This document shows positions 15,193 through 23,711 of a stretch of DNA of 64,000 nt, in pieces. The position numbers and the translations under genes were made by a program. Each line of letters starts with the position of its first letter. Within the stretch, counting starts at the first letter, position 1. The notes below the pieces were generated by a model that ran no database searches, had not been told where the DNA came from, and worked only from the letters and a program-made list of their open reading frames with translations. Origin of the DNA: JAFDWI01 sp964449375 (GTDB lineage Bacteria > Actinomycetota > Acidimicrobiia > Acidimicrobiales > Iamiaceae); the NCBI GenBank assembly GCA_964449375.1, contig CAYVAS010000002.1:1-64000 (forward strand). Reading direction: 5' to 3'.

Positions 15193-17568
15193 TCAGTCCC
15201 CGGAACGGACCGGACGACTGACCGTCACCGTCCGTCTCGCCGACTCCCGGGCCAGGAACTCCGTCGGATCGTCTGAGCGTGGTGTCCCCCTCGCCCCGGT
15301 GGTCTCGATGCGGGCCCCCAGCCCCCCCTCCTGAGCGGTCGGTTGGCGAAGTAGCGTGACGCGGTAGGGCTCGGCCGGGTCGAAATCGCCCTCCACGTCG
15401 ACCTGGACGATCACCTGGGACTGGGCAGGGATCGTCACCGTCTGGGTGGCCACCCACGTTCCCAACTCGCGTTGGACCTGCATGGGAACCTCCTCACCGT
15501 CGATGCGCATGGCCGTGGGTCGCAGCGCGCTGTACACGCTCACCCGCAGGGTCGTCGACGCGAAGGGTCGTCCGTCGGTGCTGCCCGCCCGGGTGTCCTG
15601 GTTCCCGAACACGTAGGTCGGTCCGCCGGTCACCGGCGCACCGTTGTTGATCTGGCCGCTCACGCTCCCGGAGACTCCTCCGGTCTCGGGGTCGTGGGCC
15701 ACGGCGTAGGCGAAGATCGGGGTGACGAAGTAGTCGACCTTGTTCTGGCTGCCGTTGGAGATCGTGACCGCCGCGAAGTCCGAACCCTCCGGGGGCGGGA
15801 ACGCTCCGGTGAGCCCGATGCGGTCGACGTAGCGCCCCGCGTCCGCGTCGTTCAACACAGCCATGATGTTGCGGTTGTGCATCATCGGAGACATCGTGCT
15901 GGTGATCGTGGCGATCGAGGGCAGCTCCCGCGAGGTGAGCGCGTCGAAGGTCGCCTCGGCCGCGTCGGAGAGCACGTCGGTGCGGTCGTCGATGCCAGGA
16001 ATGTCGACGTACTGGTCGTGCATCAGGAAATCCGCGGCGTTCTCGGAGGTGAGGGGCATCGGAATGTTTTCGGACAGCACCGGTCCGGTGAGCTCCAACA
16101 GCGCGGCCAGCGCGGTGGGGTCCACGTACATCACCCCGTCGACCTCGGTGCCCCCCGCCTGGGGGTAGAGCTGCTGGGCGACCCTGGCCACGGTGGGAAA
16201 GTCCGGTGACGCCGAGATGTTCTGGATGAACCGCGCGGGTTGCAGGTAGCCGTAGCGACGCAGGTACTCCTCTTCGCCGGTGATCTGCCGCGACGCGGGA
16301 TCGGTGGCGTCGTTGAGCTCGCCCATCTTGCCGTGACGGACCAGTTCGAGCTTGCCCTCGGAGGCGTCGAGCTGGGCCCAGGCGCCGATGAAGCCCCCCA
16401 GCCCCCGGGTCTCAGCAGGGTTGCCGAACAAGACCAGGTAGCTGCGGGGACCGTTGCCGCCCAGAACCTCGGGGGCGATCTCGATGGCCTCCAGAGCGGA
16501 CTCGGCCTGGGGGATCGCCCGGACCAGCTCGGATCGGTAGTCGCCGACCCGGTCACGGAACAGTTCGAGTATCCAGGAGTTGGTCCTGGTGTCGACGTCG
16601 TCCCGGGCGTTGCGCATCGCCACCGCGGTCTGGCGGACCGGGTCCTCCATGGCGCTGATTCGGGCCAGGTCGAAGGTGCCGTCGGCGGCACGCAGGCGTT
16701 GGTAGGGCGCGACGGTGGCGGCCCGCGCGGCGGTCTCGGTGATCGAGGCCCCCGACGTGGCCGCGGTGGCCGCGAGCTGCGCGTGCTGGGACAGCACCGG
16801 AACCGCGTAGGCGAGCTTGGCGAGGGGACTGGACAGGTACGAGTCGGCCTCGGCGAAGGAGTTGTGGGCGTTGGTCCAGTGTCCGGCCGCACCCACCTGG
16901 TCGGAGGTGGTGGCCACGTCGAGACCCCGTTTTGCCGAGGTGATCCCGTAGTCGATCGGCTCGGCCGCCCGGAACGCCGAATAGGCGAACCCGGCGGTGG
17001 CGACGATCACGAACAGAACCACCGTGATCAGGCCGGTGTCGATCCGGCGGCGGTTGCGACGTCGCATGGTGCGGTAGCCCGACACCGCCACCGGAATGAC
17101 GGTGACGGCGACCAGCACCGCGGTCAGACCGAAGAATCCCACGTCCGCGGTGCGCAGCAGCGCCTGGGCACTCAGCGCGCCGATCAGCGCGCCGGTGGTC
17201 CGGTCGCGGGTGTCGGTACGCCACGCGGCGTGGACCGCGAACCCGAGCGCCACGCCCCCGAGCACTGCGACCCACAGCGACGCGGCGAGCACGGTGGCCA
17301 TCCCGGCGAGCAGCAACCAGGCCCATCGGCGGCTGCACGCGGCGAACAGGGTGACGCCGAAGCCGAACGCGGCGCGTTGGACGACGTCGAAGACGCCGAT
17401 CCCGGTGGGCGATGCCGACGACGTGGCCGCAGCGACCGCCGCGACCGCGGCGATCGCGACGATGAACCCCCAGGGGGTCTCCGGCCGGCGACGTCGACGC
17501 CGATCACTCGTCGGGCCGTTTGCGGACCCGGCGGTGCGCTTCGTGGTGTCCTGCGACTGCTCCGACAC
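15193..17568 (-). CDS. DUF4012 membrane-anchored protein
   Basis: A 791-residue protein. The N-terminal Arg-rich cytoplasmic stretch (about 22-30) is followed by about six hydrophobic segments to residue 190, then a large extracytoplasmic domain. The core SYLVLFGNPAETRGLGGFIG is the hallmark of DUF4012, whose function is not established; genes of this family often sit with envelope polysaccharide or adhesin genes. The GTG start has GGAGGG just upstream. It is transcribed toward the surface-protein gene and ends 136 bp before it. A link to envelope assembly is inference from family and neighbour. Confidence 0.82.
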   Translation of the reverse strand: MSEQSQDTTKRTAGSANGPTSDRRRRRRPETPWGFIVAIAAVAAVAAATSSASPTGIGVFDVVQRAAFGFGVTLFAACSRRWAWLLLAGMATVLAASLWVAVLGGVALGFAVHAAWRTDTRDRTTGALIGALSAQALLRTADVGFFGLTAVLVAVTVIPVAVSGYRTMRRRNRRRIDTGLITVVLFVIVATAGFAYSAFRAAEPIDYGITSAKRGLDVATTSDQVGAAGHWTNAHNSFAEADSYLSSPLAKLAYAVPVLSQHAQLAATAATSGASITETAARAATVAPYQRLRAADGTFDLARISAMEDPVRQTAVAMRNARDDVDTRTNSWILELFRDRVGDYRSELVRAIPQAESALEAIEIAPEVLGGNGPRSYLVLFGNPAETRGLGGFIGAWAQLDASEGKLELVRHGKMGELNDATDPASRQITGEEEYLRRYGYLQPARFIQNISASPDFPTVARVAQQLYPQAGGTEVDGVMYVDPTALAALLELTGPVLSENIPMPLTSENAADFLMHDQYVDIPGIDDRTDVLSDAAEATFDALTSRELPSIATITSTMSPMMHNRNIMAVLNDADAGRYVDRIGLTGAFPPPEGSDFAAVTISNGSQNKVDYFVTPIFAYAVAHDPETGGVSGSVSGQINNGAPVTGGPTYVFGNQDTRAGSTDGRPFASTTLRVSVYSALRPTAMRIDGEEVPMQVQRELGTWVATQTVTIPAQSQVIVQVDVEGDFDPAEPYRVTLLRQPTAQEGGLGARIETTGARGTPRSDDPTEFLARESARRTVTVSRPVRSGD

Positions 17569-17733
17569 GACCCTCCAAGGTCAGGACTCGACGAGATGAG
17601 ATCTTTCCGGTGCGCGCCGGGCCCTGGGGTCGGCGGGGACGGGAACGTCGAGAATCTAGTGGGACCAGGATAAATGCCATCGAATCGCACGTCGGGCGGT
17701 CTCCCCACCGTGGCCGTGACACTTTGCGATTTC

Positions 17734-17747
17734 TGCATCGTGTTCTA
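17734..17747. promoter_or_regulatory. KstR-box-like sequence before short-chain dehydrogenase
   Basis: TGCATCGTGTTCTA matches TNNAACNNGTTNNA at seven of eight fixed positions and is followed by GTTTT. It lies about 90 bp before the SDR start, in the 266-bp gap between the divergent DUF4012 and SDR genes, where no other feature was seen. Confidence 0.5.
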
Positions 17748-17834
17748 GTTTTCCGTCATGCGCGTCCGATTCCGTTCTGCTCGTCGTCTCGGCCCCGGAG
17801 GGCCCGGATCCCCGATCTCGGCGGTCACGGCCCG

Positions 17835-18602
17835 GTGACCGGTCGCCTGGAGGGGAAGGTGGCGCTGGTCTCGGGAGCGGCTCAGGGCCAGGGCGAAGCC
17901 GAGGCGCGCCGGTTCGTGGCCGAGGGGGCCCGCGTCGTCATCGGCGACATCGCCCGCGACCGGGGCGCCGAGGTGGCGGCGTCCCTGGGCGAGTCGGCCC
18001 GCTTCGTCGACCTGGACGTGACCGAACCCGACGACTGGGCTGCCGCGGTGGCCGTTGCCGAGGAGGCCTTCGGGGGGCTCGACGTGCTCGTCAACAACGC
18101 CGGCGTGTTGATCTTCGGTCCGCTCCAGACGCTCACCGCCGACCAGATGCGCACCAGTCTGGAGGTCAACCTGATGGGCGCGTTCCACGGCATGCAGGCC
18201 GTCTACGCTCCGATGAAGGCCGCCGGCGGCGGATCCATCGTGAACATCTCGAGCTTCGGCGGGCTGACGGGGCTGCCCATGCTGGGCGCCTACGTGGCGT
18301 CCAAGTTCGCGGTGCGGGGTCTGACCAGAACGGCCGCGATCGATTTCGGCCGTGCCAACATCCGGGTCAACTCGGTGCACCCGGGCGGGGTCGACACGCC
18401 CATGACCCGCAATCCCGACGGGACCTCCACCGACGACTCCGCCTACAACCGGACGCTGCCGATCAAACGCCACGCGACCGTCGACGAGATCGCGTCGCTG
18501 GTGCTGTTCCTGGCCTCGGACGAATCCAGTTACTGCACCGGCTCGGAGTTCGTGATCGACGGCGGGGGACTGGCCGGTATCCACAACCTGATGACCGGCT
18601 GA
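17835..18602 (+). CDS. Short-chain dehydrogenase, hydroxysteroid-dehydrogenase-like
   Basis: A 255-residue classical SDR. The Rossmann glycine motif is SGAAQGQG (14-21), with NNAG, the catalytic Ser in NISSFGGLTG, the YxxxK motif YVASK, and HPGGVDTPM after it. The overall pattern (GRLEGKVALVSGAAQGQGEA, ending FVIDGGGLAGI) resembles 3-alpha/20-beta-hydroxysteroid dehydrogenases (FabG3 type). GTG 17835 is chosen because it lies at the usual distance from the Rossmann motif. The KstR-like box upstream and the convergent Rieske oxygenase support a lipid or steroid substrate. Confidence 0.87.
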   Translation: MTGRLEGKVALVSGAAQGQGEAEARRFVAEGARVVIGDIARDRGAEVAASLGESARFVDLDVTEPDDWAAAVAVAEEAFGGLDVLVNNAGVLIFGPLQTLTADQMRTSLEVNLMGAFHGMQAVYAPMKAAGGGSIVNISSFGGLTGLPMLGAYVASKFAVRGLTRTAAIDFGRANIRVNSVHPGGVDTPMTRNPDGTSTDDSAYNRTLPIKRHATVDEIASLVLFLASDESSYCTGSEFVIDGGGLAGIHNLMTG

Positions 18603-18617
18603 GAAGCGACGCCGACG

Positions 18618-19670
18618 TCAGTACTCGTCGTCGAGCCGTGCCGACACGGTCGCCTTCGCCGGCGCGTCGTCCATGCGGTCGAACCAGATGGGGGGCGGGT
18701 AGACGCCCGTCTCCGACGGCGGGGCCGCATCGGCAGGGTCGTCGACGTAGAACTGAGACGCCCACTTGCGGAACTTGGTGAAGGGACCGTCGGTGGTGGC
18801 CAGCGCGGGTCGGACGATGTGGGCCTTGTGTTCCCAGATCATCCGGTCCTCCTCGACCTGCTGGGAGATCTCCGCGGCGAAGGCCTTGCCGACCGACGAG
18901 TTGGTCGCCGCATCACCCAGGTCGCCGACCACGAAGGTGAACTGCAGTTCGCAGTTCTCGGCGTCGATCGGGGTGTTGCAGCCCAGCAGGTACAGGTCGA
19001 CGAAACCGCTGAAGTGCGTGAAGGTCAGTCCGGGGCCGAAGGTGTCCACGTCGATGCGGCCCTCGACCACCCCCTGGGGCGTGACGAACTTCTGTGCCGA
19101 TCGCATCTTGGCGAGCGGACCATCGGTCTCGTACACCTCCAACACCGGCACCTCGGCGGTGTGGTGGACGTAGCGGAAATGCGCGGAGTCCACGCCGTTC
19201 TCGGCGAGTTCCTGCCAGGCCGCGGCGATCGTGAACCGCCGGGTGATGATCGAGGTCTCCCCGCCGGAGAACTGTTCGAAGACGGGCACCTCCCAGAGCG
19301 GTTCGACGCCGTCGGGGTGGTACCACGCCATGATGAGCCCGTTGCGCTCCACGGTGGGATGGGTGCGGAGCCGGCCCTTGCGGTTGACCCGGTCCGCATA
19401 GGGAATGTCGGTGTTGTTTCCCTCGGCGTCGAACATCCAGCCGTGGAAGGGGCAGCGGATCTCACAGCCGTGCACGGTGCCGCCGTGGCCGATGTGGGCG
19501 CCCAGGTGCGGGCAGAACGCGTCCTGCAGGTGCGGGGTCCCCTCCTCGTCGCGCCACAGGACCAGGTGCCGGCCGAAGTGGTAGGCGGCCCGTGCCTCAC
19601 CCACGGCGAGCTCGCTGGACCAGCTCACCTGGAACCAGCCGTAGGGGACCGGGAAGGGATACCGCGACAT
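18618..19670 (-). CDS. Rieske non-haem iron oxygenase, KshA-like
   Basis: A 350-residue oxygenase subunit. The Rieske [2Fe-2S] ligands are Cys53-x-His55 and Cys73-x2-His76 (FCPHLGAH ... RCPFHGW). The mononuclear iron site is in GVDSAHFRYVHHTAEVP (Asp, His, His). Near the C-terminus IWEHKAHIVRPAL and KWASQFYVDD resemble the closing part of KshA, the 3-ketosteroid 9-alpha-hydroxylase, although the ring-hydroxylase identity is not secure; cholesterol-7-desaturase-type enzymes share this plan. It needs a separate reductase, not present here. I chose ATG 19670 with GGAG upstream; a GTG at 19709 lies inside the KstR-like box. Confidence 0.87.
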   Translation of the reverse strand: MSRYPFPVPYGWFQVSWSSELAVGEARAAYHFGRHLVLWRDEEGTPHLQDAFCPHLGAHIGHGGTVHGCEIRCPFHGWMFDAEGNNTDIPYADRVNRKGRLRTHPTVERNGLIMAWYHPDGVEPLWEVPVFEQFSGGETSIITRRFTIAAAWQELAENGVDSAHFRYVHHTAEVPVLEVYETDGPLAKMRSAQKFVTPQGVVEGRIDVDTFGPGLTFTHFSGFVDLYLLGCNTPIDAENCELQFTFVVGDLGDAATNSSVGKAFAAEISQQVEEDRMIWEHKAHIVRPALATTDGPFTKFRKWASQFYVDDPADAAPPSETGVYPPPIWFDRMDDAPAKATVSARLDDEY

Positions 19671-19694
19671 CACGCGCTCCGAGAGACGAAAAAC

Positions 19695-19708
19695 GAGAAC
19701 ACGTTTCA
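19695..19708. promoter_or_regulatory. KstR-box-like sequence before the Rieske oxygenase
   Basis: GAGAACACGTTTCA matches TNNAACNNGTTNNA at seven of eight fixed positions and lies 25 bp upstream of the chosen start of the oxygenase gene. It is the fourth such site within 9 kb. Confidence 0.55.
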
Positions 19709-19752
19709 CTCTAGCGGTGGAGGCCCGCGCGACCAGGGCCCTTGGGCCCGGC

Positions 19753-20310
19753 TCAGCCGGCCGGGGTCGTCACCTGCAACACCAGCTCCACCCCGGCGTC
19801 GTCCGCGCCCCGGCCGAGGGTGACCTCATACCGGGTTGCGTCGCGCTGGCCGACGACGGCGCCTCCGGTACCCGAAACGGTCCGGTGCGTGACGTCGACG
19901 CCGTGGGACTCGAAGCGGTCCACGTAGGAGTCGACCAGGTCGGCGACGTCGCCCTCGCCGCGAGACGCCACGGTCATCCGGTCGCCCAGTGGCGTGGTCG
20001 ATTCGGTCACGTCGCCCACGGTGAAAGTGTCGGGGACCGGGATGATCTCGCTCGGCCACCGGTCGGGAATCTCACCTGCTGAGGACCCACCCGGTTCGTC
20101 GTCGGTCCGCAGGGTCAGTCCGTCCTCGGTGAGGCGCACGTCGCCGCCAGTGGCGCCGTCGACGGCCTGCTCGGCGATCTCGTCGCCGATGGAGTCGCCG
20201 ACCCGCTCCTCGACCGATCCACACGAGGCGGTACCGAACAGCGCCGTCCCGGCGATGAGCAGTGCGACCAACCGGGGCGGGCGTCGAGTCGATGGCCGGG
20301 GCGTTGACAT
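19753..20310 (-). CDS. Putative lipoprotein of unknown function
   Basis: A 185-residue protein with an Arg-rich N-terminus and a lipobox ending GTASC (Cys30). The mature part starts with SVEERVGDSIGDEIAEQAVD and ends in a predicted beta-rich domain with paired GDV/TVSGTGG stretches. I recognise no family. ATG 20310 gives a normal signal peptide. A -10-like TAGCGT on the minus strand lies at 20357-20362, and it diverges from the F420-dependent oxidoreductase gene. Confidence 0.7.
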   Translation of the reverse strand: MSTPRPSTRRPPRLVALLIAGTALFGTASCGSVEERVGDSIGDEIAEQAVDGATGGDVRLTEDGLTLRTDDEPGGSSAGEIPDRWPSEIIPVPDTFTVGDVTESTTPLGDRMTVASRGEGDVADLVDSYVDRFESHGVDVTHRTVSGTGGAVVGQRDATRYEVTLGRGADDAGVELVLQVTTPAG

Positions 20311-20407
20311 GGCGGGTTCCGATCCGCCGGACAAGTCGGGGCAGGATCGCCGCGAGACGCTACCAGAGCCGCCTTCGGTGGGCGACCGCTCGGGAAGGGC
20401 CGGGAGG

Positions 20408-20413
20408 TAACGT
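20408..20413 (+). promoter_or_regulatory. -10 box of the LLM oxidoreductase gene
   Basis: TAACGT ends 9 nt before ATG 20423, near the spacing seen at leaderless starts elsewhere in the window. A GGGAGG at 20402-20407 would instead serve GTG 20414, so the start stays open by three codons. Confidence 0.45.
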
Positions 20414-20422
20414 GTGCGGACC

Positions 20423-21457
20423 ATGAAACTCGGACTTGCACTCGGATACTGGTTCGCCGACAAACCCGCCGATCATCTCGAGATGGTCCGGGCCGCCGAG
20501 GACCTGGGATTCGATTCGGTGTGGACCGCCGAGGCCTACGGCTCGGACTGCTTCACCCCGCTGGCCTGGCTGGGGGCGACGACCACCTCGTTGCGTCTGG
20601 GCACCGCGGTGTGCCAGCTCTCCGCGCGCACGCCCACCGCCACCGCGATGACCGCGCTCACCCTGGATCACCTGTCCGACGGTCGCATGATGCTGGGCCT
20701 GGGCGCCTCGGGTCCCCAGGTGGTCGAGGGTTGGTACGGACAGCCCTACCGGCGGCCACTGGCCCGCACCCGGGAGTACGTCGAGATCATCCGTCGGGTC
20801 CTGGACCGTTCCGAACCCCTGGAGTTCGAGGGTGAGTTCTTCCAGCACCCCTACACCGGTGAGGGGGCCACCGGACTGGGCAAACCACTCAAGTCCATCA
20901 CCCACCCGGTGCGGAGGGACCTGCCGATCCTGCTGGGAGCCGAGGGTCCGAAGAACGTCGCCCAGACCGCGGAGATCGCGGACGGTTGGCTGCCGATCTT
21001 CCTGTCGCCCTCCACCGACGCGACCTACCGCTCTCACCTGGAGGAGGGCTTTTCGCGACCCGGTGCCCGTCGGGGCTGGGACGACTTCGAGATTCCCAAC
21101 CTGGTCACGATCGTGATCGACGACGACGTCGAAGCCGCCGCCGACGTGGTCCGGATGCACCTGGGCTTCTACATCGGCGGCATGGGTGCCCGGGAGGTCA
21201 ACTTCCACGCCGACGTGTTCTCCCGGATGGGTTACGAAGCCGAGGTGAACCGCATCCAGGACCTGTTCGCCGACGGGCACCGGGACGAGGCGATCGCCGC
21301 GGTGCCCACCTCGCTGGTCGAGGACGTGGCCCTGGTCGGCCCCCGGGACAAGGTCCTGGGTGAACTGGAAGCCTGGAAGGAGACCTGCATCACCACGCTG
21401 TTGGTGTCCGGGCCGCCCGCCCACCTGGAACAGATCGCCAACCTGGTCGGTGACTAA
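20423..21457 (+). CDS. LLM-class F420-dependent oxidoreductase
   Basis: A 344-residue luciferase-like monooxygenase-fold protein. It starts KLGLALGYWFADKPADHLEM, with FDSVWTAEAYGSDCFTPLAW and LGLGASGPQVVEGWYGQPY, all typical of actinobacterial F420-dependent LLM enzymes; the substrate is unknown. F420 supply is supported by cofC at 30.8 kb. The stop is only 17 nt from the convergent amidohydrolase stop, without a clear terminator hairpin. Confidence 0.9.
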   Translation: MKLGLALGYWFADKPADHLEMVRAAEDLGFDSVWTAEAYGSDCFTPLAWLGATTTSLRLGTAVCQLSARTPTATAMTALTLDHLSDGRMMLGLGASGPQVVEGWYGQPYRRPLARTREYVEIIRRVLDRSEPLEFEGEFFQHPYTGEGATGLGKPLKSITHPVRRDLPILLGAEGPKNVAQTAEIADGWLPIFLSPSTDATYRSHLEEGFSRPGARRGWDDFEIPNLVTIVIDDDVEAAADVVRMHLGFYIGGMGAREVNFHADVFSRMGYEAEVNRIQDLFADGHRDEAIAAVPTSLVEDVALVGPRDKVLGELEAWKETCITTLLVSGPPAHLEQIANLVGD

Positions 21458-21474
21458 AGGGTGGCGCGAACCGT

Positions 21475-23064
21475 TCAGGTCAACGCCGAGCGGACCGGCT
21501 CGCCGACGAGCTGGTCACGGTCCAGACCGCCGGGGGTCTTGACCGGGGTGCCCCCGATGAGCACCCAGTCGATGCCGGTGGAGGCGGCCACCGGATCCTC
21601 CACGGTTGCCCGGTCGGTCACCGTGTCCGGGTCGAAGACACAGATGTCGGCGTCGGCGCCCCGCTGGAGGCGGCCCTTGCGTGCCAGTGACGGGCAGCGG
21701 TGCTGCAGCCGACGGGCGGGAGCGATCGTCATCTTGGCGAGCGCATCGACGAGGTCCAGGGCCTGTTCGTCGCGGACCCAGTGGCCCAGCACCCGGCAGA
21801 ACGCGCCGCAGGCCCGGGGGTGGTTGTTGCCCGTGTCCACGATGGCGTCCGAGCCGATCATGCTGCGCGGATGGACCAGCGCGGCCCGCACCGACTCGGT
21901 CGGAATGGCATAGGCGATCGTGAGCGCGTTGTCGGCCTTGGCCTTGGCGAAGGTTCTCGCGGTGAGACGGTCCGGCGTGCCGGCGACCTGGAGGTCGTCG
22001 AAGCCGATGCGGAAGCGTTCCTGCCAGCCCGGCGCGTAGCGCGTCGAGGCCGCGTAGGTCCCCCAGTAGTCGTAGGGGTACAGACAGAAGGTCACGTCCT
22101 GGCCGGCGTCCACGGCCGCGTCGATCTGTTCCAGAGCGCGCTCGATGTTCCAGGTGCCCCCGGTACTGGGGAGGTGGGTCACGTGCACCGCCGCGCCCGA
22201 CTCGGCACCCAGACGCAGGATCTCGGGCACCGTGGCGGACTCCTCGGCATAGGAGGAGTAGCGGCCGTGGACGAAACAGGGCACCTCGTGGCGGGCCGCG
22301 ACCCGGGCCAACTCGAGCATCTCGGCGAAATCCACGCCGGGGGTGTATTCGGGCTCCAGCGCCAGGCCCAACCATCCCTGGTGGAGCTGTTCTTCGAAGA
22401 ACGACGCGAGTCGGGTGCGTTGGTCCGCCGATGCGGTGTCGCCGACGTTCAACCCCAGGTGGTGGTAGCGCGCCCAGTGGTCGCTGAAGGCCCCTCCGAA
22501 GTTGACGGGTGTCGCCCCCTGGTGGGTCGTGAAGAACTCGGGTGCCGACCAGCCCTCCTGCATACCGTGCATCCCCAGGTTGGTGGTCACCCCGTCGGCG
22601 ATCTTGTACCACGATCCCCGGGGCGTGGGCTCATAGGAGAGCACGTCGATGAAGCCCGGGCTGACCACCAGTCCTCGCGCGTCGATGCGGTGGCGACCCT
22701 TGGTGACCTCGGGGCCGAAGCCGGTGATGCGACCCTCGTCCAGACCGACGGCGAGGGTGCCGTCGAACCCCGAATCGGGATCGATGACGCGGCCGCCGGT
22801 GATGATCACGTCATAGGTGTGGTCGGGTCCGGGCTGGGGTTCGGCGCCGTCGAGCGCGGGGGGCTCTTCCAACCCGGTCCCGAGGCTCACCTCGGGTGGG
22901 TGTGGACCGCGGTCGGTCCGGTCGGCGTTCGCACGGGGCAGCTTGCGGAGGGTGACCGCGCTGGCCGCCATGAAGGCTCCGGTGACCAGGAGCTTGCGAC
23001 GCTGCGGCGATGCAGGACCCTGCCGGTCCTTCCCGGGGCCCGTTGTCCCAGAATCCTCGGGCAC
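21475..23064 (-). CDS. Exported D-aminoacylase-like amidohydrolase with altered metal site
   Basis: A 529-residue amidohydrolase-superfamily protein of the N-acyl-D-amino-acid deacylase type. A twin-arginine-like signal (PQRRKLLVTGAFMAASAVTL, about 20-40) precedes the catalytic domain, which begins YDVIITGGRVIDPDSGFDG. Where the family has the metal-binding HxH (PGFIDxHxH) this protein reads SPGFIDVLSYEP, so both histidines are missing. Later motifs FVHGRYSS and HVTHLPSTGG keep histidines. It may use a reduced metal centre or have changed activity. GTG 23064 is preceded by a -10 TAGGCT at exactly 7 nt. A role in cell-wall or D-amino-acid turnover is inferred only from family. Confidence 0.83.
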   Translation of the reverse strand: MPEDSGTTGPGKDRQGPASPQRRKLLVTGAFMAASAVTLRKLPRANADRTDRGPHPPEVSLGTGLEEPPALDGAEPQPGPDHTYDVIITGGRVIDPDSGFDGTLAVGLDEGRITGFGPEVTKGRHRIDARGLVVSPGFIDVLSYEPTPRGSWYKIADGVTTNLGMHGMQEGWSAPEFFTTHQGATPVNFGGAFSDHWARYHHLGLNVGDTASADQRTRLASFFEEQLHQGWLGLALEPEYTPGVDFAEMLELARVAARHEVPCFVHGRYSSYAEESATVPEILRLGAESGAAVHVTHLPSTGGTWNIERALEQIDAAVDAGQDVTFCLYPYDYWGTYAASTRYAPGWQERFRIGFDDLQVAGTPDRLTARTFAKAKADNALTIAYAIPTESVRAALVHPRSMIGSDAIVDTGNNHPRACGAFCRVLGHWVRDEQALDLVDALAKMTIAPARRLQHRCPSLARKGRLQRGADADICVFDPDTVTDRATVEDPVAASTGIDWVLIGGTPVKTPGGLDRDQLVGEPVRSALT

Positions 23065-23071
23065 GAACCCG

Positions 23072-23077
23072 AGCCTA
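23072..23077 (-). promoter_or_regulatory. Leaderless -10 box of the amidohydrolase gene
   Basis: TAGGCT on the minus strand, 7 nt upstream of GTG 23064. It decides the start. Confidence 0.5.
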
Positions 23078-23089
23078 CCGGCGAGGTCT

Positions 23090-23545
23090 TCACGCCGGCG
23101 GGCCGACCGGACCGGTCAGCCGTCGCAGGCACCGGTGCAGCGGATGGTCGGGATCCACCGGGTCGGCGGCACCCGAGAGCTCCAGTGCGTCGGGGACACA
23201 CAGGCGGGTCGCGGCCGCCCCGGACCGGTCCACGACGTGGATCATCCAGGCGGCGTGGCGACCCGTGCGGGGCTCACCGGCGCCCCGGCGATCGATCGAG
23301 GTGGGCGCGCACAGACCGGCGAGCCACCAGCCTTCGGGGACCGCCACCGCCGAGAGCACGGCCACGGTGTCGGCGAGTCCGGAAAGCTCGGTCAGCGGTG
23401 TGCAGCACAATGCGAACGGTGGGGGCGCCTCCCGGTCCGAGACGACGTCGACTTCGGTGTGGACGAGGACGGGATGGGACGCGCCGACGCACAGTGCGTC
23501 GACGGCCAGGGCGACCCGTGCGGGGTCGGGCAGGTGCAGAACCAT
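23090..23545 (-). CDS. Hypothetical protein
   Basis: A 151-residue protein of no recognised family. It is Ala/Pro/Asp-rich with scattered cysteines and histidines (ALCVGASHP, ALCCTPLTE, RLCVPDA, HPLHRCL). It has no signal peptide or membrane helix. ATG 23545 has GGAG upstream; codons further upstream in the frame look like non-coding sequence. It lies between the exonuclease and amidohydrolase genes on the same strand. Confidence 0.5.
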   Translation of the reverse strand: MVLHLPDPARVALAVDALCVGASHPVLVHTEVDVVSDREAPPPFALCCTPLTELSGLADTVAVLSAVAVPEGWWLAGLCAPTSIDRRGAGEPRTGRHAAWMIHVVDRSGAAATRLCVPDALELSGAADPVDPDHPLHRCLRRLTGPVGPPA

Positions 23546-23711
23546 GGGAACATCACTCCAGAACGATCGGCATCGTCGGTGAGCGGCCCTTGGCCGGGAG
23601 GTCGCAACCCGGTGCCGGTGCTGGGTGCACCGCAGCGCTTGGCAACCATGGTGCCCCACGGGTGTGACACGCCGGATGGGCGGGGCCGCGGCGGTGCCGC
23701 CGGCCGGTCGC

